Source of the DNA: Tupaia tana
Taxonomy: Eukaryota; Chordata; Mammalia; Scandentia; Tupaiidae
Reading direction: 5' to 3'
DNA length: 64,000 nucleotides
Assembly (NCBI GenBank): GCA_026018925.1
Contig: JAKSZU010000005.1
Span: 23,422,779-23,486,778, forward strand
A program made the position numbers and the translations under genes. The notes below the pieces were generated by a model. That model had not been told where the DNA came from. It saw nothing but the letters and a program-made list of their open reading frames with translations, and made no database searches. Positions 1 through 11,003 of this stretch are shown piece by piece. Position 1 is the first letter of the stretch; the number at the start of each line of letters is the position of its first letter.

Positions 1-774
1 AGCTGTACTTTTAAGTGGTAAATAATCTCCACTGAATTCCGACAACTCATTTGTGCCACTGTATTAGCTTTCCAGCAGATGTCTTGGGAGTTTAGAATGT
101 TCTTCGCTTCTCAGTTCCAGTGTCGTGGCAGATCAAGTGGACTATTTAAAGAAGGCTCAAGAATAGGAGTGATTCATAGGCTTGCCTGGTTTTATACACC
201 GAAAGGAGGTGAAGTAGATTCTTCCTATGAAACACTTCTTTTACCTCCAGAGAATGCCAGTAAAATATTGATGAAAAGATTGGCCTCTTTTATCTAGAGG
301 TTACAGGTTGAAGTTAATTAGTGTTTCTTTAACTAAGCCGCATATTATTTTGTTAATATTTTTGTCAGTCTCTTGCCACTTAGGAATTTGCTTTTTCATA
401 GTGTAAGTATTCATCTGAAGATGTAACCTCCTTCTTAACCTCCCGTACAGATTTCACTTATTCTTTTGAAGGCATTTATCAATACCTTCCAAAATGATAT
501 ACCACTTTTTTTTTTTAAAAAGAGAATAGAGAATTTATACAACTCACAGTGGACCAAGGGCCACATCTTGTGAGGGCCTTCTGGCTAAATCACAAGATGA
601 TTCAGAAAGCAGGTGTCTGAATCCACGAGTCTCTGTTCTAGTCTCCTCCTCCTTCCTTATAAGCTCATGAGGATTCAGTCATGGGATCCCTGCCCTGATC
701 CCCACCTTTGGGATCCCAAAGACTGTCCAGACCTTCCTTCTTCCTTTTCTTTCCTCTTTTTTTTCCTCTTTTTT
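1..774. other. Unique intronic sequence
   Basis: No repeat family or exon recognised. A short poly-T lies at 506-516 and a pyrimidine-rich stretch at 733-780 leads into the L1 3' end. Confidence 0.5.
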
Positions 775-2935
775 TTTTCCCACCAACATATAATAGCTGT
801 ACATATTTCTGAGGGTACGGTATGGTTTTTAGCTACATGAATACAATGTGCGATGACTAAATCAGGATGATAAGTCTACTCGTCTCTACCGTTTGTTCTT
901 ACTTTGTGTTGGGACATTCGAAACCCTTTTATTTTAAGTGTTTTCTTTTTTGTAAGGCATTATTTATGTACACTAAAATTAGCCCATTTTAGCACCCAGT
1001 TGTCCAGTCTTGGCAGATGTGTACCACATTGTTATTGTCCCTGTGCTCAGATACAGAATAGCACTAGCACCCCGTATCCCTCTTTTTTGGTTAGCCTCAA
1101 GTTCCACACACAGCCCTGGGCAAGACAGGTCTGTTTTATGACCCTATAGTTTTGCCTTTCTCAGACTGTCACATTAATGGAACTGTACTGTACTTGACCT
1201 TCTGATTCTCTAACTTCTTTCACCAGGATATTTATTTGAGATTCATTCATGTTGTAGTAAGTATCAGTCATTTATCCTTTTATATATATTATATAAATTA
1301 TATTATATATATTATTTTCATACATTCAATCATTAAATATCATTACAACATGCAAAATGAATTTTCCCATCATGATTACAATGTATATTAGTCCAGTTAA
1401 ATATATTATCAAACACATTAATATCAACAGATAATTTTCCATTTTTGTGACCCTTAAATGTTTCATTTCTTTTTCCCCTCGATTCTCTTCCTCTCACCTT
1501 TCTCCCACACTGTCTCGAGTATCCATAATTATTCTCCTTGCTTTTATATCTCCCAATCATTTTCCTGCCACAGAGTATAGACATTTGGTATATTTTGAAT
1601 GGAGATATATAATGCCTCTCTTTCATAGTCTGTCTTGCTATGCTTAGCAGTAAATCTTCCATATTCATCCACTTTCTATGAAATGCCAGGGTTTCATTGT
1701 TTTTTTTTTTATGGAATAATAGTGCTCTGTAGTGTATATTAGCCACACTTTTTCAATCCATTCATCTTTTTGTGGACATTTGGGTTGGTTACATGCCTTG
1801 ACAATCATGAATAATGCTGCAATAAACATGGATGTACAAATACTTTTCCAACTGAGTGTATTCCTATCTTTTGGATAGATACCCAGGAGTGGAATTGTTG
1901 GATCATATGTCAGTTCTATTTGTAGGTCTTTGAGGAACCTCCATATTGTTCTCCATAGTGGTTGTACTAATTATATTCCCACCAACAGTGTAGGAAAGTT
2001 CCCTTTTCACCACAGCCTCACCAACATTTACCATTTTAAAATTTTTTAATCTTAGCTATTCTGATTGGGGTTTGGTGGTATCTCATTGTTTTCATTTGCA
2101 TCTCTCTTCTGATGTTAATGTTGAGGGATGTTGAGCAACTTTTCATATGCTTTTTAGCTTTTCATATGTCTTCCTTGGAAAGTTGTCTGTTCAGCTCATT
2201 TGCTCATCTTTAAATTGGGCTGATCTTTTTTTGTTTTGTTTTGTTTTGTTTCTCTGTTAAGCTGCTTGAGTTTTCTATATATTCTGGTTATTGGCCCCTT
2301 GTCTAAGGCATAGTTTACAAATATATTCTCCCATTCTGAGGGTTGCCAGTTCACTCTAATTATTGTTTCTTTTGCTGAGCCAAAACTTTTTAACCTGATG
2401 TAGTCCCACTTGAATGTTTTGGGGATTATTACCTGTGCTTGGGGGTCTTATTTAAGAAGTCTTTGCCTACTCCAATATCTCAAGAATTTCTCCTGTGTTA
2501 TCTACCAGTAATTTTATAGTTTGAGGTGTTAGTTTTAAATCTTTGATCCATTTTGAGTTGATTTTTATTAATGGTGAGAGATAGGGATCCAGTTTCGTTT
2601 TTCTGGATACACAATTTTTTCAGCACCATTTGCTAACGTATTGCTGAGTAGTATTCCATTGTATATATGTACCAAAGTTTGTTTCTCCATTCACCCTGTT
2701 GAAGGGCATTTGAACCATTTCCTGCTTTTGGCCATTATGAATGATGTTTCTATACACAGTCTTTTTTTTTTTTTTAGGTTTTAGTATAATGTAGGTTTTT
2801 ATTTCATATGGTAAATACTTAAAATTGGTTAAATATCTGTTTTATTTCCCTATTGAGCGTCTTTTTGTGGGCTTATTTGCCATCTCTGTATCTTCTTTGG
2901 AGAAATGTCTGTCAGATCTTTTATAGTATAGCATA
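775..2935 (-). mobile_element. Old L1 fragment, antisense, split by a younger L1
   Basis: 775-1275 reads as an antisense mammalian L1 3' UTR and ORF2 end. 2637-2760 and roughly 2776-2935 continue the same ORF2 region. The text on each side of 1276-2636 joins directly in the order expected for an older L1M (GTAGTAAGTATCAG, then GCTGAGTAGTATTCC). A poly-T at 2761-2775 interrupts the last part. Confidence 0.8.
1276..2636 (-). mobile_element. Younger L1 3' end, antisense, inserted into the old L1
   Basis: This antisense 3' UTR plus ORF2 C-terminal region is recognisable by landmarks such as GGACATTTGGGTTGGTT, ATACCCAGGAGTGGAATT and GGGATCCAGTTTCG. It is 5'-truncated near 2636. An AT-rich 3' end at 1276-1440 recurs at 40113-40235. 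Both reading frames are broken. Confidence 0.82.
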
Positions 2936-3544
2936 TTTTTGACAAAGCATTTACTTGTTAGGAAGTCCAGAATTTTCCCAAAGGAGAGTCATCTATACAG
3001 TGTATGAATGATTCATAGATTCTTCCAGTTAACCTTCCCACAGATTTGCTTTTTAAATCAAATGCTCCTTTGTAGTCAAGACCCTACCCCCATCCTCAGT
3101 CTCTGGCAACCACCAATTATGTATTAAACCACATGAATATCCATTTTCATTTCAGGCAGCAAAGGACATAATTTTAGATATTTGTAGTATAGTTATACTG
3201 GCACTTTCTGAACCAAGTAAGTCAGCCTGCAAGAAAGGAGGATAAAGAGACATCTATGTCCTCCTGTTCCCTTCTGGGTCCCCATCTTCCTCATTTTGGT
3301 TACATGAGGAAAACATCAAGCAAGAACTTCTCCCTGAGGGCCTCTAATTCTATCACACTGTTGGCCAAGCCTCTCTGTCTCTGCCTTGAGTTCCCATGAT
3401 TGGGAATTCTAGAAGCTCAGTCCCAGAGAACTGAGGACCAGGGATCAGGAACTTACTAGGCCCCAGGTAACAGTATAGTTCAAGGAAAAACTTAAGTATA
3501 GTTTGACTAGAATAAGATTAACAATGACAAAGCAAGATGGTGGT
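2936..3544. other. Unique intronic sequence
   Basis: No repeat or exon recognised. It contains a purine-rich stretch near 3225-3260 only. Confidence 0.45.
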
Positions 3545-3895
3545 GGTGAATGGAGAAATTGGCCTGATAACCAACTCCTGCCAGCCTCTCTTATGAGGAA
3601 GAAATGCCAGGAGCCCATATGCTTGGGTTTTCCTAGAAATATTCTTAAATTGGTGGCCAGCTCTAGTGGCTGAGGCAGCTGGATCCCACATGGCTGACCC
3701 CACAGTTTGAGTCCTGGACCTAGCAGCTTTAGAAACACACTAAGCACATGAGTATACATGAGCCCAAAATCCTGAAAGGAGGAAAAATTGGAGGAGGATA
3801 GTGGTGTGAGCATTTCGCATGGGAAATCTTTTCTCCTCTTCTTGCTGTCTGTCTCTGTCTGGTGAATGTACATACCCTCTGAAAAAAATTTAAAA
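3545..3895 (+). mobile_element. Composite SINE: ~100-bp unassigned head plus diverged type I body
   Basis: 3653-3895 is a diverged type I SINE in sense orientation, with a tRNA-like head, AAATCCTGAAAGGAGG and a pyrimidine-rich tail. The preceding ~100 bp (3545-3650, containing CAACTCCTGCCAGCCTCTC) also precedes the type I-like body at 7930-8272 in the same relative orientation, so the two parts travel together. Confidence 0.65.
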
Positions 3896-3905
3896 AGAAG
3901 TAACA

Positions 3906-4170
3906 TGGGACCAGCAGTTAGCGTAATGGCTATGTCGCTGGACTCCCATGTAGTCGACTGCAGTTCGCGTCCGGGACCTGGTGGCTTAAACTCACGCCAG
4001 GCACATGTGCATGCATGCCCAAGATCCTGAGGGGAGAATGGAGGAGAAGGGATTGCGGCATGGCCATCCCCCTGGGGGTTGATTTCTCTCTTTCTGTCTC
4101 TCTGTCTCTCTCTGCCTGTCTGGCAAGTGCATGCACCCTATAGCAAAAACCTCTCAAAAAAAAAAAAAAA
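3906..4170 (+). mobile_element. Type I tRNA-SINE (CYN-like)
   Basis: Full-length sense copy from GGGACCAGCAG to an A tail. The TSD AGAAGTAACA occurs at 3896-3905 and 4171-4180, perfectly. It landed in the A-rich tail of the preceding composite SINE. Confidence 0.92.
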
Positions 4171-4189
4171 AGAAGTAACAATAAAATAC

Positions 4190-4646
4190 ATCCTGACCAC
4201 TGTCATTTGTTAATCGGAAGATAGAAATAAGTTTTCCTAAGCCCTATTGCTGTTCTTGAAATCTATGACATGTAGATGCAGTTTGTATATGTTGATGTTT
4301 TTATCGTAGGGGGAGGATTACAAAAGCATCCTACCCAACGAGCCAATCTAGCTACCATCTATTTGCAGAAATGAGGCCAAAAATCATTGTTTGTGTTAAC
4401 TGATATACCAGAACCCAAATTAGTATGTTTTTAGAGCAATGTCTGGCCTTCTCTCTGTTTGTGTCTGTGACTAAAGTTAGTACACTCAATGTTAAGTATC
4501 AGAAATTTTATTAAATAATCTAACACCTTTGAACTATGAAAGCTGCCAATCAAAAACCTCATGTAAGCAGTGCACTAATATCAGAAACCGATTATGATCT
4601 AGGTACATTTACTATAAAATTCAAGCACCAGAACTTTTGATTTTTG
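4190..4646. other. Unique intronic sequence
   Basis: Nothing recognised on either strand. Confidence 0.45.
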
Positions 4647-4860
4647 ACCCAGTTGGGGTGGCACACGCTGGCAGATTCTGCTGCTCAACTTGCTGAGGCT
4701 GTGTGGGAGGCCAGGGTTTGATTCTTCACCCACCCTAAAGCCTAGGCATAGTAGGACACACTTGTGGTCCCAGCTCCTGAGGAGATGGCGTGAAGAGAAT
4801 CACAACACAGTGTGACCCCGTGTAAAACAACTGCGTTATCCTAACAGCAACAAAATAGTA
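4647..4860 (+). mobile_element. Composite tRNA/7SL SINE
   Basis: First half is tRNA-like with a B-box-like GGTTTGATTC. The second half is Alu-like, with CTTGTGGTCCCAGCTCCTGAGG and a following CAGTGTGACCCCGT that parallels the Alu monomer end. The same order recurs at several other loci. Confidence 0.7.
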
Positions 4861-5742
4861 CTGCTTAGTCCCTTTGCAGCCGTTTTCGACAATGATAGGC
4901 AACTGACGTGCAGTGCTTAGCCACAGACACAGAAAGCACTTTCAGCAGGCAAGTGGTTGTTTGGGTTTGTCTCATCGAACCTTTGCTGTGCTTCTGTGTT
5001 AACGGCTGTGTTGTTAAAGGCGCAGGTCAAGTGTCTTGGCCTCCCTGAATTTCTTCCGTAACCTTCTTGCCCTTAATCTCTTCATTTCCCTGAACTTCTT
5101 ACAAGCAGCCTGTAAAAGTGGACTACTTCCACGAAACACTTCGGAAGTATTTGTTAATCTTTCTAACTAAGTCGTAAATTCACTCAAGGGCCAGAACTGC
5201 ATCTTCTACTGATTTCATTAATTTGCTTCAAAGCAATGAGGAAATTGGCAATCAGTAAATAATATATGCTTGGTCAGTCTCTACTGATTTATGTAAGTGC
5301 TCACTGCCTGTTTGACAGTCCTCGGAGAAACGGTCACCTCTTTAATGGGTCTGTGCTATGCTCCGTTGGGACCCTACTGAGAAACTCCTGGATCTCACAG
5401 TAGCACTCAACACCAACATCTGCCCTGTGACTTCCAGTTTCTGTTAATATTTAAAACTGTCCCCACTGCCTGCATAAGAATGTGTGTCTCTTCCCAGTGG
5501 CCGTGACATAGTGACAACTTGACACACCTGGTTTCATTACTCTGGGAAGTGCCTACTTATCTGAGTTCCTAGAACTCTTCAGAATAAGTGTGAAGACCAC
5601 ATACCACACAGACTATCTATGAAGTCAGGCTGACCCAAATATTTTATAAAAATTTGCCCAGTCATTTCTACATTATGTGTTAGGACACAGAGAGATAAAA
5701 TGTTGCTTCATCTAGACTAGGCCAAATGCTGGTGCACGCAAC
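4861..5742. other. Unique intronic sequence
   Basis: About 0.9 kb with no recognised repeat and low simple-repeat content. It is among the longer repeat-free stretches. Confidence 0.45.
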
Positions 5743-5992
5743 CTTTGTTCGTTTTGGCATAGGGTGTGTGCACTCACTGGAGAGACAGAGCGGGATAGAG
5801 AAAGGAAAAGTGAGAAGTCATGCCCCAGGGGGGATGTCCTGCCATGCTCTCTCCTTCAATCTCCTCTCAGGATTTTGGGATCACACATATGCACATCTGG
5901 CTTGATTTTCAAGCTGCCAGGGCCCAGGACTCAAACCACAGCCAGCCATGTCAGAGTCCAGCACCTTAACCGCCATGCCACCTGCTGGCCCC
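5743..5992 (-). mobile_element. Type I-like SINE, antisense, diverged
   Basis: Starts near GCATAGGGTGTGTGC and ends CCACCTGCTGGCCCC, the complement of the SINE 5' end. Imperfect TSD GTGCACGCAAC (5732-5742) / GTGCACACTAC (5994-6004). Confidence 0.8.
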
Positions 5993-6071
5993 AGTGCACA
6001 CTACTTTTAATGCCATGGCTGTCCATATTTTATTTTTATGTTGTGCATGTGTATATACACATGTAGGTATA

Positions 6072-6136
6072 AGCGTGTGTGTGTGTATGTGTGTGGGGGC
6101 ATACGTGTAGGTCTGTGTGTGTGTGTTTGTGTATAC
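6072..6136. repeat. Interrupted (TG)n microsatellite
   Basis: TG repeats with a few interruptions lie just upstream of a MITE. Confidence 0.85.
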
Positions 6137-6151
6137 CTGTAAAGAAATATA

Positions 6152-6283
6152 AGAGGTCTTCAAAAAGTTCATGGAAAATATGTATTGTGAAAAATCTACA
6201 CATGGATTTCAAAAGATTTTTGAGCCAAAATAAACTTGTACTTTAATTCCAGTTTTCTGCTAACTCTTTGAAGTTCCCTCTTC
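6152..6283. mobile_element. ~130-bp MITE, mariner-like
   Basis: Begins GAGGTCTTCAAAAAGTTCATG and ends with a near inverted copy (CTCTTTGAAGTTCCCTC). Three related copies lie at 23027, 55365 and 59044. No transposase is present. The mariner assignment is from terminal-repeat style only. Confidence 0.65.
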
Positions 6284-6861
6284 TAATACATGCTGTTAGC
6301 CTTTGTCAGGGGAGACTTAGTGGCCTTGTTATTTTTAATCTTTATTGGAAGAAAAATTTTGTTGACAACTTAAAAGATACTTGTGTTCACCACGAGTGAG
6401 GCAATATTGTGAAAAATTCCTTTACTATCTAACAGAAAACGGTGAAAGCCACCAATATATTTCTTGTTCTTGATCTATTCATTTTCTCTCCTTTTTTTAA
6501 TTTTAGTAATTTTTTTATATTTTGGGGAAGTTAGCTCATTGTCAATGATGTGAGTTACAAGCAACTTCTAAATGACTTATTTTATTATTGTAATAAAAGG
6601 TTGGAGTCACATTAAACCACTCACTGCAGTTTGGGTTCCTACAGAAGGAGACTGTAAGATAGCATTTAGCATAGAGGATGTTTATTGAGAACCCTTCAGA
6701 TCAGTATTGATGGATGGCAGGGATGAGTCATGAAGAACCTGCAGCTCGGGGAAATGAATGGAACCCAGGTCAGTTGGTGACCAAAAGAAAGACACAGGTT
6801 GAGTGGCAGCATCTACCAGTGTGCACTACCATAGCTGGGCCGAAAATCAAAAGATTTTAAT
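6284..6861. other. Intronic sequence, no recognised family
   Basis: The stretch near 6615-6780 has an old-repeat feel (GTTTGGGTTCCTACAGAAGG) but I cannot name it. Confidence 0.35.
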
Positions 6862-7115
6862 TTTAATTTTTTTTTTTTTTTTTTTTTTTGCCATGGGGTA
6901 CATGCTCTTGCCAGAAAGAGAGAGAGAAACAGAGACAGAGAGAGGGAAAATTAGAAGTCACCTCCAAGAAGGGTGGCCACACCACAATCCCTTCTCCTCT
7001 ACTCTCCTCATGGGATTTTGAGTATGCACGCACAAGGTGCTAGGTCCCAGACTCAAACCTCAGTTCACCATGTAGGAGTCCAGCACCTTAACCACCATGC
7101 CAAATACTGGCTCCC
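6862..7115 (-). mobile_element. Type I-like SINE, antisense
   Basis: Long poly-T start, GCCATGGGGTACATGC, and the complement of the SINE head at the end. Imperfect TSD at 6847-6861 and 7116-7130. Confidence 0.8.
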
Positions 7116-7510
7116 AATCCAAAGCTTTTATACTTGAATTGTATAGTAAATGTACCAAGATCATAATCAGTATTTGATATTAGTGCACTGCCTACTTGAA
7201 GTTTCTGGTTAACAGCTTTTACAGCTCAAAGGTGATCTTTATGTTATTTCCTTTTCTCGTACTTAATATGGAGTGTTTTTGCTTTAGTTGTAGATACAAA
7301 TAGAGAGATTTCCAAACATTGTTCTAAAAAGTTATTAATTAAAGTTATCTGGGCTCCAGTGTATCAATGAACACAATGATTTTTGGCTTCATTTCTGCAA
7401 ATAGATTGTTACTAAATGGATCCTTTGAATAGGTTGCTTTTGCAATTGCCCCCCCCCCCATAGTAAAAAAAGTCAGTGTGCACAAAATGTACCTAGGCTT
7501 TATAGATTTC
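7116..7510. other. Unique intronic sequence
   Basis: Nothing recognised except a 10-bp C run at 7450. Confidence 0.4.
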
Positions 7511-7524
7511 AAATGCACTCAGCA

Positions 7525-7805
7525 GGGCCAGCAGGTAGCATGATGGTTAAGGCACTAGACTTCCAGATGGACAACTACACTTTGAGTCTCAGACTCAACA
7601 GCTTGAAAATCACGCCAGGCCCTCGTGAGTGCGTGCCCAAAATCGAAGAGGAGAATGGACAAGAAGGGATTGCCGTATGGCCATCCCCCACGAGGGGGTG
7701 ATTTCTCACCTCCGTCTCTGTGTCTCTCCAGCCAGCATATGTGCCCTATGGCAAAAAAATAAAAATTTAAAAGAGAGAGAGAAAAAAAATAAAGAAAGAA
7801 AAAAG
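7525..7805 (+). mobile_element. Type I-like SINE, sense, older subtype
   Basis: Head GGGCCAGCAGGTAGCATGATGG, B-box-like GAGTCTCAGACTC, A-rich and GAAA-rich tail. A 14-bp TSD with one mismatch (AAATGYACTCAGCA) lies at 7511-7524 and 7806-7819. Confidence 0.88.
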
Positions 7806-7929
7806 AAATGTACTCAGCAACAGGAATAGCAATAAGGGTCGAAGAAAACTCACTTCTGTCTTTCTACTAACAAATGGCAGTGACCAGAATGTAGCTTATT
7901 GTTGCTTCTTTAAAAAAAAACAAACAAAT

Positions 7930-8272
7930 GAACAAAAAACTTTGTCAGCGGGTCCATCCATTCACCAGACAGAGACAGAGAGAGGGGAGGGGAGAAAGCA
8001 CCCCCCATGGGGGACACTCACACTGCAATCCTTCTCCATCTTTCCCTCATTTCAGGATTTGGCGTACGCATATACACATGTGCCCAGTGTGTTTCTCAAA
8101 CCACCAGAGCCAGACTCAGAGTGTGGGGTCAGCCATTTGGGATTCAGGTGCTTCAACCATCAGGTTATGGGCCCTGCCTCCAATGGAGGAATGGTTCTAG
8201 GAAAAGCGAGTATGTGGGTTTCTGGCATTTCTTCTCCATGAGAGAGGCTGGCAGCAGTTGGTCACTAGGCCA
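7930..8272 (-). mobile_element. Second copy of the composite SINE with the unassigned head
   Basis: 7930-8180 is an antisense, diverged type I body. 8188-8272 is the reverse complement of the head found at 3545-3650. The joint lies in the same place in both copies. It lies directly 5' of a sense L1 fragment. Confidence 0.65.
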
Positions 8273-8324
8273 GTGGTACAGGCACCTTAGTAAACAGTTG
8301 GATTTTCTCATACAGCTGAGTATA

Positions 8325-8894
8325 TAGTTACCATATTATCTAGAAATCCCACATCTAGGTAATAAAGAAAGAGAAATGAAAACAAGTTCACCAAAAAACT
8401 GGTGCCCGAAGGAAGCTTTATGGTGGCTCTATTTCTAATTGCCAGAATCTGGAAAGAACCTGTATATCTCTCATCTCAGAAATGGATAAACAAACTGCAT
8501 GTCATCCAGTGACCACTGCTCAGCTCCAAAAAGGGTCAGCCTATGGAGACAGAGAACAGAATCCTTTAGGTGCAAATGCATTGTGATAAGCACGATAATC
8601 CAGACCCAAAAAGACATACTTTTATATGATTTTATATAAATGTGTGATTGCATTGATTTGATATTCTGAAAAAGATAAAATTTATGGGATATTAAATAAA
8701 TAAACACATACATACATACATATATACATAAATTTAAAAAGCACCAGATCAGTGGTTTCGAGAGCCACAGGTGAAATAAGAAGGTGATTACAAAGGAACA
8801 CCAGGAATTTTGCGGGGTGCTGGAACTATTCTATATCTCGATTGAGATACCTACCCAAGTATGTGCAGTTGTCAAAAGTCAGAACTGTATGCTG
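8325..8894 (+). mobile_element. L1 ORF2 end and 3' UTR fragment, sense
   Basis: Landmarks are AGTTACCATATTATC, AGAGAAATGAAAAC, AATGGATAAACAAACTG and a 3' part ending GTCAAAAGTCAGAACTGTAT. Reading frames are degraded. The age looks L1M-like. Confidence 0.72.
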
Positions 8895-8974
8895 TTGGTT
8901 GTCAGAAAAGTCACGATGTATTTTTTTCTATGTTTTTCTGTGCATAAATGCATCATGGCTTCTCTGACAACCCA
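8895..8974. mobile_element. 80-bp palindromic MITE, mariner-like
   Basis: Starts TTGGTTGTCAGAAAAGTCAC and ends with the inverted copy CTTCTCTGACAACCCAA. Related copies lie at 37926, 45229 and 59861. Confidence 0.75.
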
Positions 8975-9108
8975 ATAAGCGGGGCGATTTTTTTTAAAAA
9001 AACATGGTTATGTCTAAAAATAAATAAGAAGCAAACACTATTTCTGTAATTGCTTGTTAGTGTTTGAGTCAGGCCACGTATCCCATCTGGTAGAAAAGTC
9101 TTAATTTA

Positions 9109-9364
9109 GGGACCAGCAGTTAGCGTAATGGCTATGTCTCTGGACTCCCACGTAGTCGACCGCAGTTCATGTCCCGGACCCGGTGGCTTAAACTCACGCT
9201 GGGCGCGTGTGCGTGCGTGCCCAAGATCCCGAGAGGAGAATGGAGGAGAAGGGATTGCGGCGTGGCCATCCCCCCTGGGAGGTGATTTTTCGCTTTCTAT
9301 CTCTCTGTCTCTCTCTGTCTTTCTGGCGAGCGCATGCGCCCTAAAGCAAAAACCTCTCCAAAAA
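9109..9364 (+). mobile_element. Type I tRNA-SINE (CYN-like), young
   Basis: Complete sense copy with intact CAAAAACCTCTCC before the A tail. The TSD AAAGTCTTAATTTA at 9095-9108 recurs with one extra T at 9365-9379. Confidence 0.92.
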
Positions 9365-9642
9365 AAAGTCTTTAATTTATATTGAACTTCTCTGTCTTCT
9401 CTACTTGTTCCTTCTCCTCCACTCCTTTACCTCTCCTGTACACACACACACCCACTCACAGTCATGCGCCCTCTTTCTCTTTCTCTTATAACCCCGCTCT
9501 TTCTTAGAATCATTTTAATGGATTTCGTGAGTTTTTTCCAACTATGCACAAGTGCAGGCCCCTTGTTCATAATCTTGGTGGTTAAGCCTGATGAGAGTGA
9601 TCCATTTATCCTTGGCTACTTGTGATTCAAATAATAGGGTTG

Positions 9643-9822
9643 GGGCCACTGGTGGCGTGGTGGTTAAAGGTACTGGATTCCCTCATGGCTGACCATGGTT
9701 CAAGTCCCAGACCTGACAGCTTGCTTTATCTCTTTCCCTTTCCCTCTTTCTCTCTCTCACTCTGTCTCTCTCTGATCAAATTAAAATAAATAAATATGTA
9801 AAGTTGAATAAAATAATTCTTC
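9643..9822 (+). mobile_element. Type II tRNA-SINE
   Basis: GGGCCACTGGTGGCG head, then a pyrimidine tract, GATCAAATTAAAATAAATAA and an AT-rich tail. TSD CAAATAATAGGGTT (from 9628) / CAATAATAGAGTT (from 9823). Confidence 0.88.
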
Positions 9823-9839
9823 CAATAATAGAGTTGTGA

Positions 9840-10808
9840 TCAGGATATTGGTTCTATGCCTTATAAACTGGGAGAATATTTGGAAAAAGTAAAACTTAAT
9901 CTCCTTCAATACAACATAAGCCTGGAAAAGTTATACATGTACATTATACATGTGTATGCATATATGAGCAGTAGTAAAGAATATTCTCCCACTCTATTTT
10001 CTCACTCCTGGGAGATTTGATATTTCTAGGGTGTTGGGCAGGGATTTTTCTTTGTACCTCTGGGCCAACAAAGCGTCACATTCCTCATTATTTTTTAGTT
10101 GTAAGATGATAATAGTTAAAATACTCGTGTTTCTATATATGTTTTTAGCCTTTCAATATGAATATATCATAGTAAAGCACGAACCACGATTCTCCAATGC
10201 AAAGGCCTTCTGCTCCTGCATTTAGCGTATTTAGTCCATTTCGTTCCCACATCCACCCAGTGACAGCTGAAGGGATTTCTTTAGGATGACAGATTGTCAG
10301 CACATTGACATAGATTGCTTTAGATGTATATTTTTAGTGGGAATGAATGATTTTTTTAAGTGAGCTTTTCTCAGAAAGATAATAATAGGTAGGGAGAAAA
10401 ATTGCTATTCCATGTGTCAATCTTAAGGATTTCTTTTTCCTCTTCAAATTATAGCTAGAGTCAACCTAATTAGTAATTATTAACAAGTCTCTTACAGAAT
10501 AAAAAGGAAATGTAGTGTTTGCTGAAATGTATCATATTACCCACTAGAATATAACTGTTGATAAATAGTAAAGAGTCCAAGATAGAGACAAATTTAAATT
10601 GTCTAGAATTTTTCTCAAATTCTTTATTGCATTTCATTATTTGATATCAGTCCTGGTGGGGGGGGGATTTCGCAAACCTTGGCTGATAGGGCAATTCTTT
10701 CCATTTATTTATGAGATCAAACTAAAATCTGCAATTCACAGGACACTTTTTCTCTAATATATCTGTTTTTAAAACTAGGATCACTTTGTAAGATTCTGGT
10801 TTGTTAAG
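9840..10808. other. Unique intronic sequence
   Basis: Nearly 1 kb without a recognised repeat; an 11-bp G run is at 10658. No splice-flanked open frame seen. Confidence 0.45.
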
Positions 10809-10820
10809 AAGAATGCATTA

Positions 10821-10991
10821 GTGGCCATCAGGTGGCATCGTGGTTAAGGCACTGGGCTCCCACATGACTGACCGTGGTTCGAGTCCTTGACCTGATGGCA
10901 TGCTTTCTCACTTCCTCTGTCTCTCGTAAGCTCATGTGCCCTATAGCAAATTGAATAACAGTAATAAATACAATAATTCTTTAAAAAGAAA
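10821..10991 (+). mobile_element. Type II SINE, intermediate form
   Basis: Type II layout, but it keeps a type I-like CATGTGCCCTATAGCAAATTG before the tail. TSD AAGAATGCATTA (10809-10820) / AAGAATGCTTTA (10992-11003). Confidence 0.88.
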
Positions 10992-11003
10992 AAGAATGCT
11001 TTA

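Noticed and set aside
3653-4170. tRNA genes suggested by A/B-box-like heads
   Set aside because: The heads are SINE promoters: no intact cloverleaf, no clean 3' end, and they continue into SINE bodies.
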